A DNA stretch of 64,000 bases from Duganella sp. Root336D2 (GCF_001425005.1 NZ_LMDB01000001.1:250393-314392); one strand, 5' to 3'; shown: positions 35,570 through 44,606, numbered from the stretch's first letter. Made by a program: numbers and translations. The notes: generated by a model not told the origin, from the letters alone.

Positions 35570-36580
35570 CTATACCTCGACGATGGCCTTGATCACACCG
35601 CTGGCCGGATCCATCCATTGCGGCAGGGCGTCGATCAAGCCCTCCAGCGTGCAGCGGTGGGTGTTCATCAAGCCGGTCGGTACCTGGCCCGCCCTCATGG
35701 CAGCGAGCACCGTGCGAAAATCATCGGCAGTAGCGTTGCGGCTGCCCAACAGGCTGGTTTCCCGTTTGTGGAACTCGGGGTCGGCGAAGGAGATCCGGTC
35801 CGGCACGATCGATACCAGCACATAGGCGCCGCCGTGTGCGACGAACTCCAGCCCGCGTTCCATGGCCTTGGCATTACCGGTGGCGTCGAACACCACGTCG
35901 TAGAACTCACCCTCGGTCAATGCCGCCATCAGCTGCTTGTCGCCCTCCCCGGCCAGCACCGTGTACGGCGCCTTGAGCACTTCGCGGCTGAACGCCAGCC
36001 GGTCCTCGCGGGTATCGAGCACAGTGACCCGGGCCCCGTTCAGGCGCGCAAACAGCGTCGCCGCCAGGCCGATCGGCCCAGCCCCGACCACCAGCACGCG
36101 CTGGCCTTCCTGCACCGCAGCACGGCGCACCGCGTGCGCGCCGATCGCCAGGAATTCCAGCATCGCCGCCTCGTCGAGCGAGATGCCGTCGGTCTTGAAT
36201 ACAAACTGCGCCGGCAGCGCCAGGTACTCGGCCATGCCGCCGTCGCGGTGCACGCCCAGCACCTGGATATTGGCGCAGCAATTGGTCTTGCCCCGGCGGC
36301 AGGCCACGCAGCGCCCGCACGACAGGTAAGGCATGACATATACCTGGTCGCCCGGCGCCAGGCCGGAACCTTCCGGCGCAGCCACGATTTCCCCCGACAG
36401 CTCGTGCCCCATCACGCGCGGATACTGCAGGAAAGGCTGGCTGCCGCGGAAGATATGCATGTCGGTGCCGCACAAGCCGATACGGCGCACCCGTACCAGT
36501 GCCTCACCCGGCGCCGGCACCGGGACCGGCACCTCGCTCATGCGCAGTTCGCCCGGCGCCTGGCATACCAGTGTCTTCAT
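35570..36580 (-). CDS. lgoD: Zinc alcohol dehydrogenase, L-galactonate 5-dehydrogenase-like
   Basis: 336 residues. Catalytic zinc region CGTDMHIFRG and GHELSGEI; structural zinc cluster CGRCVACRRGKTNCC; Rossmann motif VVGAGPIGLAA. The segments FLAIGAHAVRRAA and LSFADPEFHKRE-like tail (DPEFHKRETSLLGSRNATADDF) are very close to Escherichia LgoD/YjjN, which oxidises L-galactonate to D-tagaturonate. With uxaB-, uxaA- and kdgK-like genes in the window the L-galactonate route to KDPG is complete on paper. Starts one base after the GH97-1 stop. The name is by recognition of motifs, not by assay. Confidence 0.75.
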   Translation of the reverse strand: MKTLVCQAPGELRMSEVPVPVPAPGEALVRVRRIGLCGTDMHIFRGSQPFLQYPRVMGHELSGEIVAAPEGSGLAPGDQVYVMPYLSCGRCVACRRGKTNCCANIQVLGVHRDGGMAEYLALPAQFVFKTDGISLDEAAMLEFLAIGAHAVRRAAVQEGQRVLVVGAGPIGLAATLFARLNGARVTVLDTREDRLAFSREVLKAPYTVLAGEGDKQLMAALTEGEFYDVVFDATGNAKAMERGLEFVAHGGAYVLVSIVPDRISFADPEFHKRETSLLGSRNATADDFRTVLAAMRAGQVPTGLMNTHRCTLEGLIDALPQWMDPASGVIKAIVEV

Positions 36581-36581
36581 G

Positions 36582-38525
36582 CTATTTTCCTTCGCTTGCG
36601 GTAATCGGTTCCAGTATCACGGCGGCGCCGCCGGCAGAGGCCAGCCGCAGCGGCAGCACGTCGCCCGCCTTCACCATGCGCTGCGCGCGCCTGAGTTCGT
36701 TGGGCGAAGCGCCGTCTTCCCACAGCGTGGCGCGGTAGCGGCCAGCGGGCAGGAAACCCAGCGCTATCTTTTCGATCCGGCCGCCGCTGGCGCCGTCGGC
36801 TGTCATCGCGCCCAGGTACCAGGTGGCGCCCTGGCGCCGCGCCAGCACGATGTCGCGTCCCGGCGTGCCGGACAGGAAGCGCGTCTCATCCCATGCTGTC
36901 GGCACGCGCCGGATGAAGTCGAAGCCGGGCGCATCGCGATAGCCCTCCGGCGCGCCCGACACCATCTGCAGCGGGCTGTCGTAGACCACGTACATGGCCA
37001 GCGCCTGGCCGCGCGTCGTCTGGGTTTGCGGATTCACTTCGCGCACCTTGAACGTCGCCGGCTGTCCGTTGTCAAACCCGCCAGGGGTGTAATCGATCGG
37101 GCCGGCCAGCATGCGCGTGTAGGGCAGCATCAGGTTGTGCTGCGGCGTGATCCTGGTGCCCATCTTGTTCCACTCCGCGCCCATCACGCCTTCCTGGGTG
37201 ATGAAGTTCGGATAGGTGCGCTGCAACCCGGCGGGGACATAGGCGCCGTGCAGGTCGAGCAGCAGGCGGCGCTGCGCCGTAGCCTGTGCGATCTGCTGGT
37301 AGAAGGCGACAACGTCCTGGTCGTCGCGGTTCATGAAGTCGACCTTGATGCCCTTGATGCCCCAGCGCGCGTAGGTATCGAGCACCTCGTCCATGCGCGG
37401 CGCCACGTGTTCCCAGTGCGCCCAGAGCAGCAAGCCGACACCCTTTGCCGCCGCATAGCGCACCAGCTCCGGCATGTCGATGCCATCGGCGGCGCGGGTT
37501 ACGTCGGTGGCTGGATCGGCATCGCAGCAGCCGCCGGGGCCGGAGGCCCAGCCGGCGTCGATCAGGTAGTAGGGAAAACCGGCAGCGGCGGCGAAATCGA
37601 TGAAGCGCTTGTAGCTGTCCATGTCCGGTTTCATGCCGGCCAGCGGGCCCGACCACCAGTCCCATGCCGCCTTGCCGGGCCTTGCCCAGCTGAAGTCGCC
37701 CACCGGCGGCGGATTCAGGTTGCCGACCAGGTGCGAGGCGATCAAGTCACCGGGACGATTGCCGATCATGACCGCGCGCCAGGCCGTCGTCAGCCCGCCC
37801 TGCGACACATACGCCGGCGCCGGCCGCTTCGGTGGCGCCGACAGCCGCACGCGCAGCGCCCCGTTCCCGGCCAGCAGCGCGGCGCCGGTATAGCCGGCCA
37901 GGCCGGCCTGCGTGATCGCATAGGTGGTCCCGGCGGAAGGAAGGGTGCACACTACCGGCACGTCGTATGCCTTGCCGGGCAGCAGCCGCGACACTTTCAC
38001 GTTCTCGAAAGGAACTTCATGCGCGCCATCGGCCACCGACACCAGGCACTCGGGGTCGCCGGCCGGAACAAACGCCGTGCGTTCGCCGCGCAGGCGCACT
38101 GCTTCGGTGCCATCGACGCGGTAGCGGAAGGCGACGCCATCGTCGTAGGCCCGGACGTCGAGCAGCAGGCGCCGGCCGGCGCCCGTACGCTCCTTGAATA
38201 CCAGCGTGGCGCCGCGGTAGTGGTCGCGCGCCGAAGACGCCTTGGCCGCCACCAGGGCGATACTGCGGTCCACCTTGATCTCGGCGCGCGATTCCAGCGC
38301 CAATGCGCCGAAAGCCGGGGCGCCATCAAGATCCAGGCCCAGCGGCGACGCCGCAATCAGCTCCTTGCCGGCGCGCGAAATGGAAAAATGGCCCGCGTCC
38401 TCCTCGATCCGGATGGCAATCTTCCCGTCCGGCGACAGGATAGTGGCGGGCGCCGCGCCGGCGCAAGCCGCCGGGACGAGAACTGCTGCGGCTGCAGCCG
38501 CAAGGGAGGTCAGGATTGGATTCAT
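36582..38525 (-). CDS. Secreted GH97 glycosidase, retaining alpha-galactosidase type (GH97-1)
   Basis: 647 residues from ATG 38525, which overlaps the SDR stop as ATGA. Signal peptide MNPILTSLAAAAAAVLVPAACAG. GH97 N-terminal super-sandwich, barrel, and C-terminal sandwich. The barrel has GIKVDFM, placing an Asp at the nucleophile position of retaining GH97 enzymes, and a Glu exactly 55 residues later (GAEWNK), the spacing of nucleophile and acid/base in characterised retaining GH97. Inverting SusB-type alpha-glucosidases lack that Asp. So alpha-galactosidase or a similar activity is likely. It is embedded in an otherwise cytoplasmic sugar-acid operon, which suggests its product feeds that pathway. 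Confidence 0.85.
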   Translation of the reverse strand: MNPILTSLAAAAAAVLVPAACAGAAPATILSPDGKIAIRIEEDAGHFSISRAGKELIAASPLGLDLDGAPAFGALALESRAEIKVDRSIALVAAKASSARDHYRGATLVFKERTGAGRRLLLDVRAYDDGVAFRYRVDGTEAVRLRGERTAFVPAGDPECLVSVADGAHEVPFENVKVSRLLPGKAYDVPVVCTLPSAGTTYAITQAGLAGYTGAALLAGNGALRVRLSAPPKRPAPAYVSQGGLTTAWRAVMIGNRPGDLIASHLVGNLNPPPVGDFSWARPGKAAWDWWSGPLAGMKPDMDSYKRFIDFAAAAGFPYYLIDAGWASGPGGCCDADPATDVTRAADGIDMPELVRYAAAKGVGLLLWAHWEHVAPRMDEVLDTYARWGIKGIKVDFMNRDDQDVVAFYQQIAQATAQRRLLLDLHGAYVPAGLQRTYPNFITQEGVMGAEWNKMGTRITPQHNLMLPYTRMLAGPIDYTPGGFDNGQPATFKVREVNPQTQTTRGQALAMYVVYDSPLQMVSGAPEGYRDAPGFDFIRRVPTAWDETRFLSGTPGRDIVLARRQGATWYLGAMTADGASGGRIEKIALGFLPAGRYRATLWEDGASPNELRRAQRMVKAGDVLPLRLASAGGAAVILEPITASEGK

Positions 38526-39286
38526 GAATTCAAGGTGATAAAGCCGCCATCGATCGGGTAATCGCTGCCGGTAATGAATGCCGCCGCATCGCTGCACAGG
38601 TAAAGCGCCAGCGCCGCCACTTCGTCCGGCTGCGCCATGCGGCCAATTGGCTGGGTCCTGGACAGGCGCTCGAACATCTGGGCTTCCTGGCCCGGATATT
38701 GGCGGGCCAGGAAGCCATCGACGAACGGCGTATGCACGCGGCCTGGGGAAATCGAATTGCAGCGGATATGGTCCTGCAGGTAGTCTTTTGCCACGGAGAG
38801 CGTCATGGCGGTCACCGCGCCTTTCGCAGCCGAATAGGCAAAGCGCTCTGCCACGGCGACCCACGCGGCCACCGAGGCCATGTTCACGATCGCGCCGCCG
38901 CCGCTCTCCCGCAGGCGCGGAATAGCCGCGTGCAGGCAGTTGTAGACGCCTTTTACGTTGACGTTCATCACCCGCTCAAAATCCGCCTCGCAGGTGTTGC
39001 CGGCCGTCCCGATATGCGCCACGCCGGCGTTGTTGACCAGGATGTCGATCGGCCCGATGTCCGCGAACACCTGCTGTACCGCCGCCTGCTGCGTCACGTC
39101 GCAGGGATGGGCCCGGGCTTCGCCGCCGGCAGCGTGGATCTCCGCCGCGACGCTGGCGCAAGCCCCGGCGCTGACGTCAACGATATGGACCCGCGCTCCC
39201 TGCCGCGCGAACAGCATGGCGATGGCCCGCCCGATGCCGCTGCCGCCGCCGGTGATGACGGCCTTCTTCTGCGTTAATTCAAACAT
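38522..39286 (-). CDS. SDR dehydrogenase, probable L-2-keto-3-deoxyfuconate 4-dehydrogenase
   Basis: 254 residues from ATG 39286 (overlapping the FucP stop by eight bases). Cofactor motif TGGGSGIGRA, NNAG, catalytic Ser in NMASVAAW and YxxxK in YSAAKG. In non-phosphorylative L-fucose and L-rhamnose pathways an SDR of this type oxidises the 2-keto-3-deoxy acid at C4, and the product is split by an FAH-family hydrolase; that partner is encoded at 40649-41515. This assignment rests on context; L-fucose dehydrogenase is an alternative. Confidence 0.8.
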   Translation of the reverse strand: MFELTQKKAVITGGGSGIGRAIAMLFARQGARVHIVDVSAGACASVAAEIHAAGGEARAHPCDVTQQAAVQQVFADIGPIDILVNNAGVAHIGTAGNTCEADFERVMNVNVKGVYNCLHAAIPRLRESGGGAIVNMASVAAWVAVAERFAYSAAKGAVTAMTLSVAKDYLQDHIRCNSISPGRVHTPFVDGFLARQYPGQEAQMFERLSRTQPIGRMAQPDEVAALALYLCSDAAAFITGSDYPIDGGFITLNS

Positions 39287-40571
39287 GTTGCAGCGCTCCT
39301 TCGGGGGCCATGGCGGCTTGCGGGTTTTGCTGGCGCGCCGCAGTGCGCGCGAACCAGGCAATCACCAGGAAGCACAGCAAGGGCGCGGCATAGCCGTACT
39401 GGAGCTTGCCCGTCACGTCGCTGATATAGCCAAACACCAGCGGCAGTACGGCGCCGCCCACGATGCTCATGATGATCAGGCTGCTGCCCATTTCCGTGTC
39501 GCATCCCGCGCCGTGGATGCCCAGGGCAAAGATGGTCGGGAACATGATCGACATGAAGAATGCGATGCCGATCACCGCCGCCACGCCGGCCAGGCCGCCA
39601 GCAAACATGGCGACAGCCGACAGCAGCATGCAGGCCAGGGCGTAGGCGAACAACAGGCGCGCCGATGCGATGTACTTCATCAGGCAGGTGCCGGCGAAGC
39701 GCCCGCCGACAAATGCCAGCCCGCAGCCCCAGCCGAGGTAATCGGCCGCCGCGACCTGCGCCAGGCCCGCCGCCTGCGATGCATACAGGATGAAGAAGCT
39801 GAACACGCAGACTTGCGCGCCGACGTAGAAGAACTGCGCGATGGCCGCACGGCGGACGGCCGGCCTGCCAAAAGCCCGCCGCAGTGCGCCGCCGGCCTGC
39901 GTGGCCGGTTCGCTGCACAGTGCCGGCATCTCGAGGAAGTAGAAGACCACGGCGATGACGAGGATCACCAGTGCGATGGCCAGGTACGGTCCTTTCACGC
40001 TGGCCGCTTCCGCCGCCAGCGTAGCCTGGCGCACTGCCGCCGGCATTGCCTGCAACTGCGCTTCCGGCATCCCGTCCACCAGGATCAGTCGTGCGCCGGC
40101 GATCGGCGCCAGCGTGGCCGCCAGGCCATTGAACGACTGCGCCAGGTTCAGGCGCTGGACGGCACGCTCCGGCCTTCCCAGCAGCGCGATGTAAGGATTG
40201 GCCGCGGTTTCAAGTACCGCCAGGCCGCAGGCGATAATGAACAGCGCGCCGAGGAAGAACGCATAGCGGTGGGTATCGGCTGCAGGCAGGAACAGCAGCG
40301 CGCCAGCGGCAAACAGCAGCAAGCCTGCGATCATCGCCCATTTGTAGCCAACGCGGCGGATCAGCATGCCCGCCGGCAGCGCCATCACGAAATATGCGAT
40401 GAAGACTGCCGAATCCACCAGCGCCGATTGCAAAACAGTCAGGTTGAAGGACCGCCGCAAGTGCGGGATCAGGATAGGGTCGAGGTTATGGACGAAGCCC
40501 CACATGAAAAACAGCGAGGTGATCATCGCAAAGGCAAAAGCGTAGCTCTGCCGGCTGCTTGGTTCGGTCAT
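39279..40571 (-). CDS. fucP: FucP-like L-fucose:proton symporter (MFS)
   Basis: 430 residues from ATG 40571, with GGAGA upstream. Twelve predicted helices. FucP hallmarks: FFMWGFVHNLDPILIPHL with the essential Asp, LETAANPYIALLG with the essential Glu, and LNLAQSFNGLAATLAP. In Escherichia FucP carries L-fucose, L-galactose and D-arabinose. It supplies the operon with the fucose released by the GH29 enzymes. Overlaps the SDR gene, so the two are translationally coupled. Confidence 0.88.
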   Translation of the reverse strand: MTEPSSRQSYAFAFAMITSLFFMWGFVHNLDPILIPHLRRSFNLTVLQSALVDSAVFIAYFVMALPAGMLIRRVGYKWAMIAGLLLFAAGALLFLPAADTHRYAFFLGALFIIACGLAVLETAANPYIALLGRPERAVQRLNLAQSFNGLAATLAPIAGARLILVDGMPEAQLQAMPAAVRQATLAAEAASVKGPYLAIALVILVIAVVFYFLEMPALCSEPATQAGGALRRAFGRPAVRRAAIAQFFYVGAQVCVFSFFILYASQAAGLAQVAAADYLGWGCGLAFVGGRFAGTCLMKYIASARLLFAYALACMLLSAVAMFAGGLAGVAAVIGIAFFMSIMFPTIFALGIHGAGCDTEMGSSLIIMSIVGGAVLPLVFGYISDVTGKLQYGYAAPLLCFLVIAWFARTAARQQNPQAAMAPEGALQHV

Positions 40572-40648
40572 GGCTGCGTGTCTCCGAAGCGGCACGCTTG
40601 GCGGTGCCTTGTGGGTTGGCAAATGGACTGCTGCTGAAGGGGCCGGCG

Positions 40649-41515
40649 TCAAGCATCGATCAGCGCCGGGTCCCAGGCGTGCACGGTCTGGTTCTGCTGG
40701 CCGAGCCCTTCGATGCCCAGCACGATGCGGTCGCCCGGTCGCAGGTAGACCGGCTGCGGTTTCTGGCCCAGCCCCACGCCGGGCGGCGTTCCGGTACTGA
40801 TCACGTCACCCGGGTTTAGCGTCATGAAGCGGCTGATGTAGCTCACCAGCTGCGCCACCGTGAACACCATGGTGCGGGTATTGCCGTCCTGGTAGCGCTT
40901 GCCGTTCACCTCCAGCCACAGGTCGAGGTTTTGCGGATCGGGCACCTCGTCGGCGGTGACCAGCCAGGGCCCGACCGGCCCGAAGGTATCGCAGCCTTTG
41001 CCCTTGTCCCACTGGCCGCCGCGCTCGAGCTGGTACTCGCGTTCGGAGAGGTCATTGACCACGCAATAGCCGGCCACATGGTCCAGCGCATCCTCGGGCT
41101 CGACGTAGCGGGCGCGCGTGCCGATCACCACGCCCAGCTCGACTTCCCAGTCGCTCTTGGCGGAATCGCGCGGCAGCACCACCGCATCGTTGCAGCCGAC
41201 GATGGCACTGGTGGACTTGGTGAACAGGACAGGTTCGGACGGCACCGCCATGCCCGATTCGGCCGCATGGTCCGAATAGTTAAGGCCAACGCAAATCATC
41301 TTGCCGATGCCGGCCACCACCGGCGCCAGGCGCACCGCTCCTTCGATGGCCGGCAAGCGGGCCGGATCTACCGATGCCAGCTTGTCCAGCGCGGCCCGGC
41401 CCAGGTGGTCGGGGGTCAGGTCCGGCAACAGGCCGGACAGGTCGCGCAGGACGCCGTTGGCGTCGAGCAGGCCGGGTCTTTCGTGGCCCTTCGGGCCAAA
41501 GCGCAGCAGTTTCAT
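40649..41515 (-). CDS. FAH-family hydrolase, probable 2,4-diketo-3-deoxy-L-fuconate hydrolase
   Basis: 288 residues. N-terminal FAH domain of the MKLLRFGPKGHERPG type, then the catalytic domain with KMICVGLNYSDHAAESG, metal ligands Glu-Glu in DWEVELGVVIG and Asp in VNDLSEREYQ, and STGTPPGVGLG. In the C4-oxidising branch of non-phosphorylative L-fucose/L-rhamnose catabolism this family splits the 2,4-diketo acid to pyruvate and L-lactate. Lies 77 bases before fucP and 39 after the aldo/keto reductase. Confidence 0.84.
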   Translation of the reverse strand: MKLLRFGPKGHERPGLLDANGVLRDLSGLLPDLTPDHLGRAALDKLASVDPARLPAIEGAVRLAPVVAGIGKMICVGLNYSDHAAESGMAVPSEPVLFTKSTSAIVGCNDAVVLPRDSAKSDWEVELGVVIGTRARYVEPEDALDHVAGYCVVNDLSEREYQLERGGQWDKGKGCDTFGPVGPWLVTADEVPDPQNLDLWLEVNGKRYQDGNTRTMVFTVAQLVSYISRFMTLNPGDVISTGTPPGVGLGQKPQPVYLRPGDRIVLGIEGLGQQNQTVHAWDPALIDA

Positions 41516-41554
41516 GGTCTTCCTTGTACGTCGGACAAAATGATGATCGAAGCT

Positions 41555-42580
41555 TCAGGCCGCCTGCGGCGTCGGTGCCCGGCAGTCGAGCAGGCCGCGC
41601 CGCACCAGTTCCTGCCACAATTCGCCAGGCAGCGGCTGCGCAAACCAGGCGGCGTTTTCACGCAGCTGCTGCGCGCTGTGGGCTCCGGCGACGCATGACA
41701 CTACCGCCGGATGGGCCATCGGGAACTGCAGGGCAGCGGCCTGGATCGGCACCTGGTAGCCGCGGCATACCGCCTCGATGGCCTCGACGCGCTTGATAAT
41801 GGTGCGCGGCGCATCCGCATAATTGAACTTGCGCGATCCGGCCAGGATGCCGGAATTGAACGGCCCGCCGATGACGATATCGACACCGCGCCTGGCGCAA
41901 AGCTCCAGCAGGGGTTCGCGCGCGGCCTGTTCCAGCAGGGTGTAGCGCCCGGCAAGCAGGGCGCAATCGATATCGCAGGCATCGATCGCGTCGGCCACTA
42001 CCTGCCATTCGTTGACGCCCAGGCCGATGGCACGCACGCTGCCCCCGTCGCGCAGTTCGGCGAGCGCGCGGAAACCGCCGCCAACGGTCAGCTGCTTCCA
42101 GTAGTGGTTGTGCAAAGTCCCGTGCGTGGCACGGCCGATGTCATGCACATACAGGATGTCGATACGGTCCAGGCACAGGCGCCGCAAGCTGTCCTGGTGC
42201 GAACGCATGATCCCGTCGTAGTTGTAGTCAAAGCGCGGCCGGAACGGCAAGGGCTGGGCCCAGCCGTTTTCACCGGCCTGCACGCTGGCATCGAGCAGCA
42301 TCAGGCGTCCGGCCTTGGTACTGACGACGTAGCTGTCGCGCTCGCGTTCCCGCAACGCCATTCCAAGGCGGCGCTCGGACAGGGTATAGCCGTAATAAGG
42401 CGCGGTGTCGAAATAGCGGATACCCGACTCCCACGCCGCATCGACCACTGCGTGCGCTTCGGCGTCGCTCATGGCCTGGTACAGGCCCCCGAGCTGGGCG
42501 CATCCCAGGCCCATGGCGGTCAGGGCGAGCCCGCTGCGCTGCAGCGTGCGGCTGTCGCCGGCAAGCATGGCGGCGTCCAT
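41555..42580 (-). CDS. Aldo/keto reductase, L-fucose (L-galactose) 1-dehydrogenase type
   Basis: 341 residues, starting one base after the upstream stop. AKR tetrad: Asp and Tyr in YFDTAPYYGY, Lys in VVSTKAGR, His in ILYVHDIG. The whole resembles D-threo-aldose 1-dehydrogenases, which oxidise L-fucose and often L-galactose to lactones with NAD(P). It is the first oxidative step of the operon, before the lactonase at 33609-34451. Pyridoxal 4-dehydrogenase is a homologous alternative but does not fit the context. Confidence 0.83.
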   Translation of the reverse strand: MDAAMLAGDSRTLQRSGLALTAMGLGCAQLGGLYQAMSDAEAHAVVDAAWESGIRYFDTAPYYGYTLSERRLGMALRERERDSYVVSTKAGRLMLLDASVQAGENGWAQPLPFRPRFDYNYDGIMRSHQDSLRRLCLDRIDILYVHDIGRATHGTLHNHYWKQLTVGGGFRALAELRDGGSVRAIGLGVNEWQVVADAIDACDIDCALLAGRYTLLEQAAREPLLELCARRGVDIVIGGPFNSGILAGSRKFNYADAPRTIIKRVEAIEAVCRGYQVPIQAAALQFPMAHPAVVSCVAGAHSAQQLRENAAWFAQPLPGELWQELVRRGLLDCRAPTPQAA

Positions 42581-42581
42581 G

Positions 42582-43799
42582 TCAGGCCTGCTTCAAGGGA
42601 AAGCAACCCGGGCCGGACGGCTCGAACTGCTTGTAGGTGAGGATGAATTCCTGGTGGCCCAGCGCTTCCGAACAGCTTTGCTCGCCATTTGCCACGCGCG
42701 CCACCAGGTCGACGATCTCGCCACCGACCTGCTGCAGCGAAGCCTCGCCAGCGAGGATGCGGCCGGCATTCACATCCATGTCGTCCGCCAGGCGCTCGTA
42801 AGTGACAGGGTTGGCGCACACCTTGATCACCGGCGAGATGGCCGACCCCACCACGGAGCCGCGGCCGGTGGTAAACAGCGTCAGGTGAGCGCCGCAGGCA
42901 ATCAGTTCGACGATCTCCGCATTGTCGGAAATGTTGGGGAAGCCAAAGCGCACCTCGCCATCGGGCACCACGTCCAGCAGGTACAGGCCGCCGGCCGCGG
43001 GCTGGTCGCCCGGCTTCAGGATGCCGCTGATCGGCGAGGCGCCGCTCTTGGCGTACGCTCCCAGCGACTTTTCTTCCAGCGTCGTCAGGCCGCCGTCGGC
43101 ATTGCCGGGCGCAAAACTGCCGTGGCCGAGCACGCTGTAGTAGCGGGCCGCCTTGTCCACGCAGGCCACGATGGCAGCGCCCAGCTCCGGCGTGGCGGCG
43201 CGCCGCTGCATGTGGAATTCGCAGCCGACCAGTTCACCGGTTTCTTCAAAAATGCAGGCGGCACCGGCAGCAACCAGCTGGTCGAATGCCACCCCGACGG
43301 CGGGGTTGGCGGTAATGCCGCTGGTACTGTCCGAGCCGCCGCAGATGGTGGCCACCACCAGCTCTCCAGCGGCCATCGGTACGCGCTGCTGGGTTGCCAG
43401 CGCCTCCAGGGCCCAGCGCACCCATTCCACGCCGTCCGCTACGCTGCTGCGGGTGCCGCGGTTCTGCTGGATGGTGATGGTGTGCACCGGCCGCCCGCTG
43501 GCGGCTACCGCCTCCTGCAGGCCGCGGCGGTTGAAGCTTTCGCAGCCGAGGGAGACGATCAGCGCAGCGCCTACGTTCGGGTGGCTCGCCAGCCGCTTCA
43601 TCATCGTGTCGGCGTATTCGTTCGGGTAGCAGCCAGGGAAGCCGATCAGGTGCACCTCCTGCCCGGGGAACGCATTGACCACCAGGCGCGCCACGTGATG
43701 CGCGCATTCGACCGTATAGGCAACGGCGACAATATTGCGGATGCCCTTGCGACCGTCCGCGCGCGGGTAGCCCGTCAGGGCTGGCATGGTTGTGCTCAT
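42582..43799 (-). CDS. Altronate dehydratase (UxaA) family, large subunit; fuconate/altronate dehydratase
   Basis: 405 residues from ATG 43799 (a TTG lies two codons earlier). UxaA C-terminal domain: YPRADGRKGIRN, GCESFNRRGLQ, IQQNRGTRSSVADG, ICGGSDSTSGITANPAVG, FTTGRGSVVGSAISPVIKVCANP. The conserved Cys residues fit an iron-dependent dehydratase. Family members dehydrate D-altronate, D-arabinonate, L-fuconate or galactarate. Together with the small SAF subunit it would make L-2-keto-3-deoxyfuconate from L-fuconate and possibly KDG from D-altronate. In Escherichia UxaA both parts are one chain; here they are two genes. Confidence 0.82.
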   Translation of the reverse strand: MSTTMPALTGYPRADGRKGIRNIVAVAYTVECAHHVARLVVNAFPGQEVHLIGFPGCYPNEYADTMMKRLASHPNVGAALIVSLGCESFNRRGLQEAVAASGRPVHTITIQQNRGTRSSVADGVEWVRWALEALATQQRVPMAAGELVVATICGGSDSTSGITANPAVGVAFDQLVAAGAACIFEETGELVGCEFHMQRRAATPELGAAIVACVDKAARYYSVLGHGSFAPGNADGGLTTLEEKSLGAYAKSGASPISGILKPGDQPAAGGLYLLDVVPDGEVRFGFPNISDNAEIVELIACGAHLTLFTTGRGSVVGSAISPVIKVCANPVTYERLADDMDVNAGRILAGEASLQQVGGEIVDLVARVANGEQSCSEALGHQEFILTYKQFEPSGPGCFPLKQA

Positions 43800-43801
43800 G
43801 A

Positions 43802-44134
43802 TCAATGGCCGCTTCCGATAAAGGCGTGGGCATCCGGCCCCAGGGTATAGGTGGGTATGTAGTCGCTCGCCAGGTTATGCGTGTGCAGCATCGCACCGCG
43901 CGCCACTTCGGTCGTGACGCTGCCGATCAAGGCGCCGTAGCGCAGCACCTTGTCGCCGCTGCGCAGCGCGCGGCGGGCCACCTTGTAGCCTAGCGGGATA
44001 TCCTCCTGCAGCGCAACGGGGACGCCATCGATGTCGATGATCGCGCCGGCAGCCAGCTGCACGCGGGCGATCAGGCAATTGTCTTCGGCTGACATCAGCA
44101 GCAGGGGTGCAGCGGGCTGCGAGGCGATCGGCAT
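43802..44134 (-). CDS. Altronate dehydratase family small subunit (SAF domain)
   Basis: 110 residues. It is the UxaA N-terminal SAF domain as a separate chain: NCLIARVQLAAGAIIDIDG, DIPLGYKVARRAL, GDKVLRYGALIGSVT, TEVARGAMLHTHNL, with the conserved HTHN. It ends two bases before the large-subunit ATG. SAF domains in these dehydratases complete the active site. Confidence 0.85.
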   Translation of the reverse strand: MPIASQPAAPLLLMSAEDNCLIARVQLAAGAIIDIDGVPVALQEDIPLGYKVARRALRSGDKVLRYGALIGSVTTEVARGAMLHTHNLASDYIPTYTLGPDAHAFIGSGH

Positions 44135-44146
44135 GGCAGCTTCCTT

Positions 44147-44476
44147 TCAGTCCATGTGGAACACGGGGGCCATCATCGCCCAGTGTTCGCCATCGGCGCG
44201 GCTGGCCAGGGGCACCTGGCAAGGGCTGCAGAAAGTCCACCAGCGCCGGGTCTCGGCGTGCGCCGCAACCAGCTTCATGTCGGCTGCAAAATCATCGCCG
44301 TGGTATTCCCAATAGCCGAACAGGAGATTCTCCGGCTCACGCAGGAAGATCGTGTAATTGCGCACCTTGGCTTGCTGCAGCGTCGCCAGCACCTGTGGCC
44401 AGACGTCCGCATGCAGGACCTTGTACTCCTCTACCTTGTCTGCCGCGAGCCCGATCACCATTCCCATTCGTTGCAT
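44147..44476 (-). CDS. RhaM-type L-fucose/L-rhamnose mutarotase
   Basis: 109 residues from ATG 44476, with AGGGGCG seven bases upstream. Motifs of the COG3254 mutarotases: MQRMGMVIGL, YKVLHADVWPQVL, RNYTIFLREPENLLFGYWEYHGDDFAADM, RWWTFCSPCQVPL, PVFHMD. It interconverts sugar anomers so the 1-dehydrogenase receives its preferred form. It is the first gene of the 13-gene leftward operon, directly behind promoter module 7. Confidence 0.87.
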   Translation of the reverse strand: MQRMGMVIGLAADKVEEYKVLHADVWPQVLATLQQAKVRNYTIFLREPENLLFGYWEYHGDDFAADMKLVAAHAETRRWWTFCSPCQVPLASRADGEHWAMMAPVFHMD

Positions 44477-44530
44477 TGCACCGCCCCTTTTGTACGTCAT
44501 ATATTTCGTCCAACGCAGCTTGTTGCAAAG

Positions 44531-44592
44531 ATTGTGCAAGCATCGGCGCTTGCCCCGCAATTGCTAAAATCACCAAGGAATGGAACGATATT
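44531..44592 (-). promoter_or_regulatory. Locus operator-promoter module 7 (drives the L-fucose operon)
   Basis: The clearest copy. Read leftward: AATATCGTTCCATTCC, TTGGTGATTTTAGCAATTG, -35 TTGCGG, 18-bp spacer, -10 CACAAT (complement of 44531-44536). The mutarotase ATG lies 55 bases on. It sits just beyond the stop of GH29-1. Confidence 0.85.
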
Positions 44593-44606
44593 TCTTATGC
44601 ACGCAT

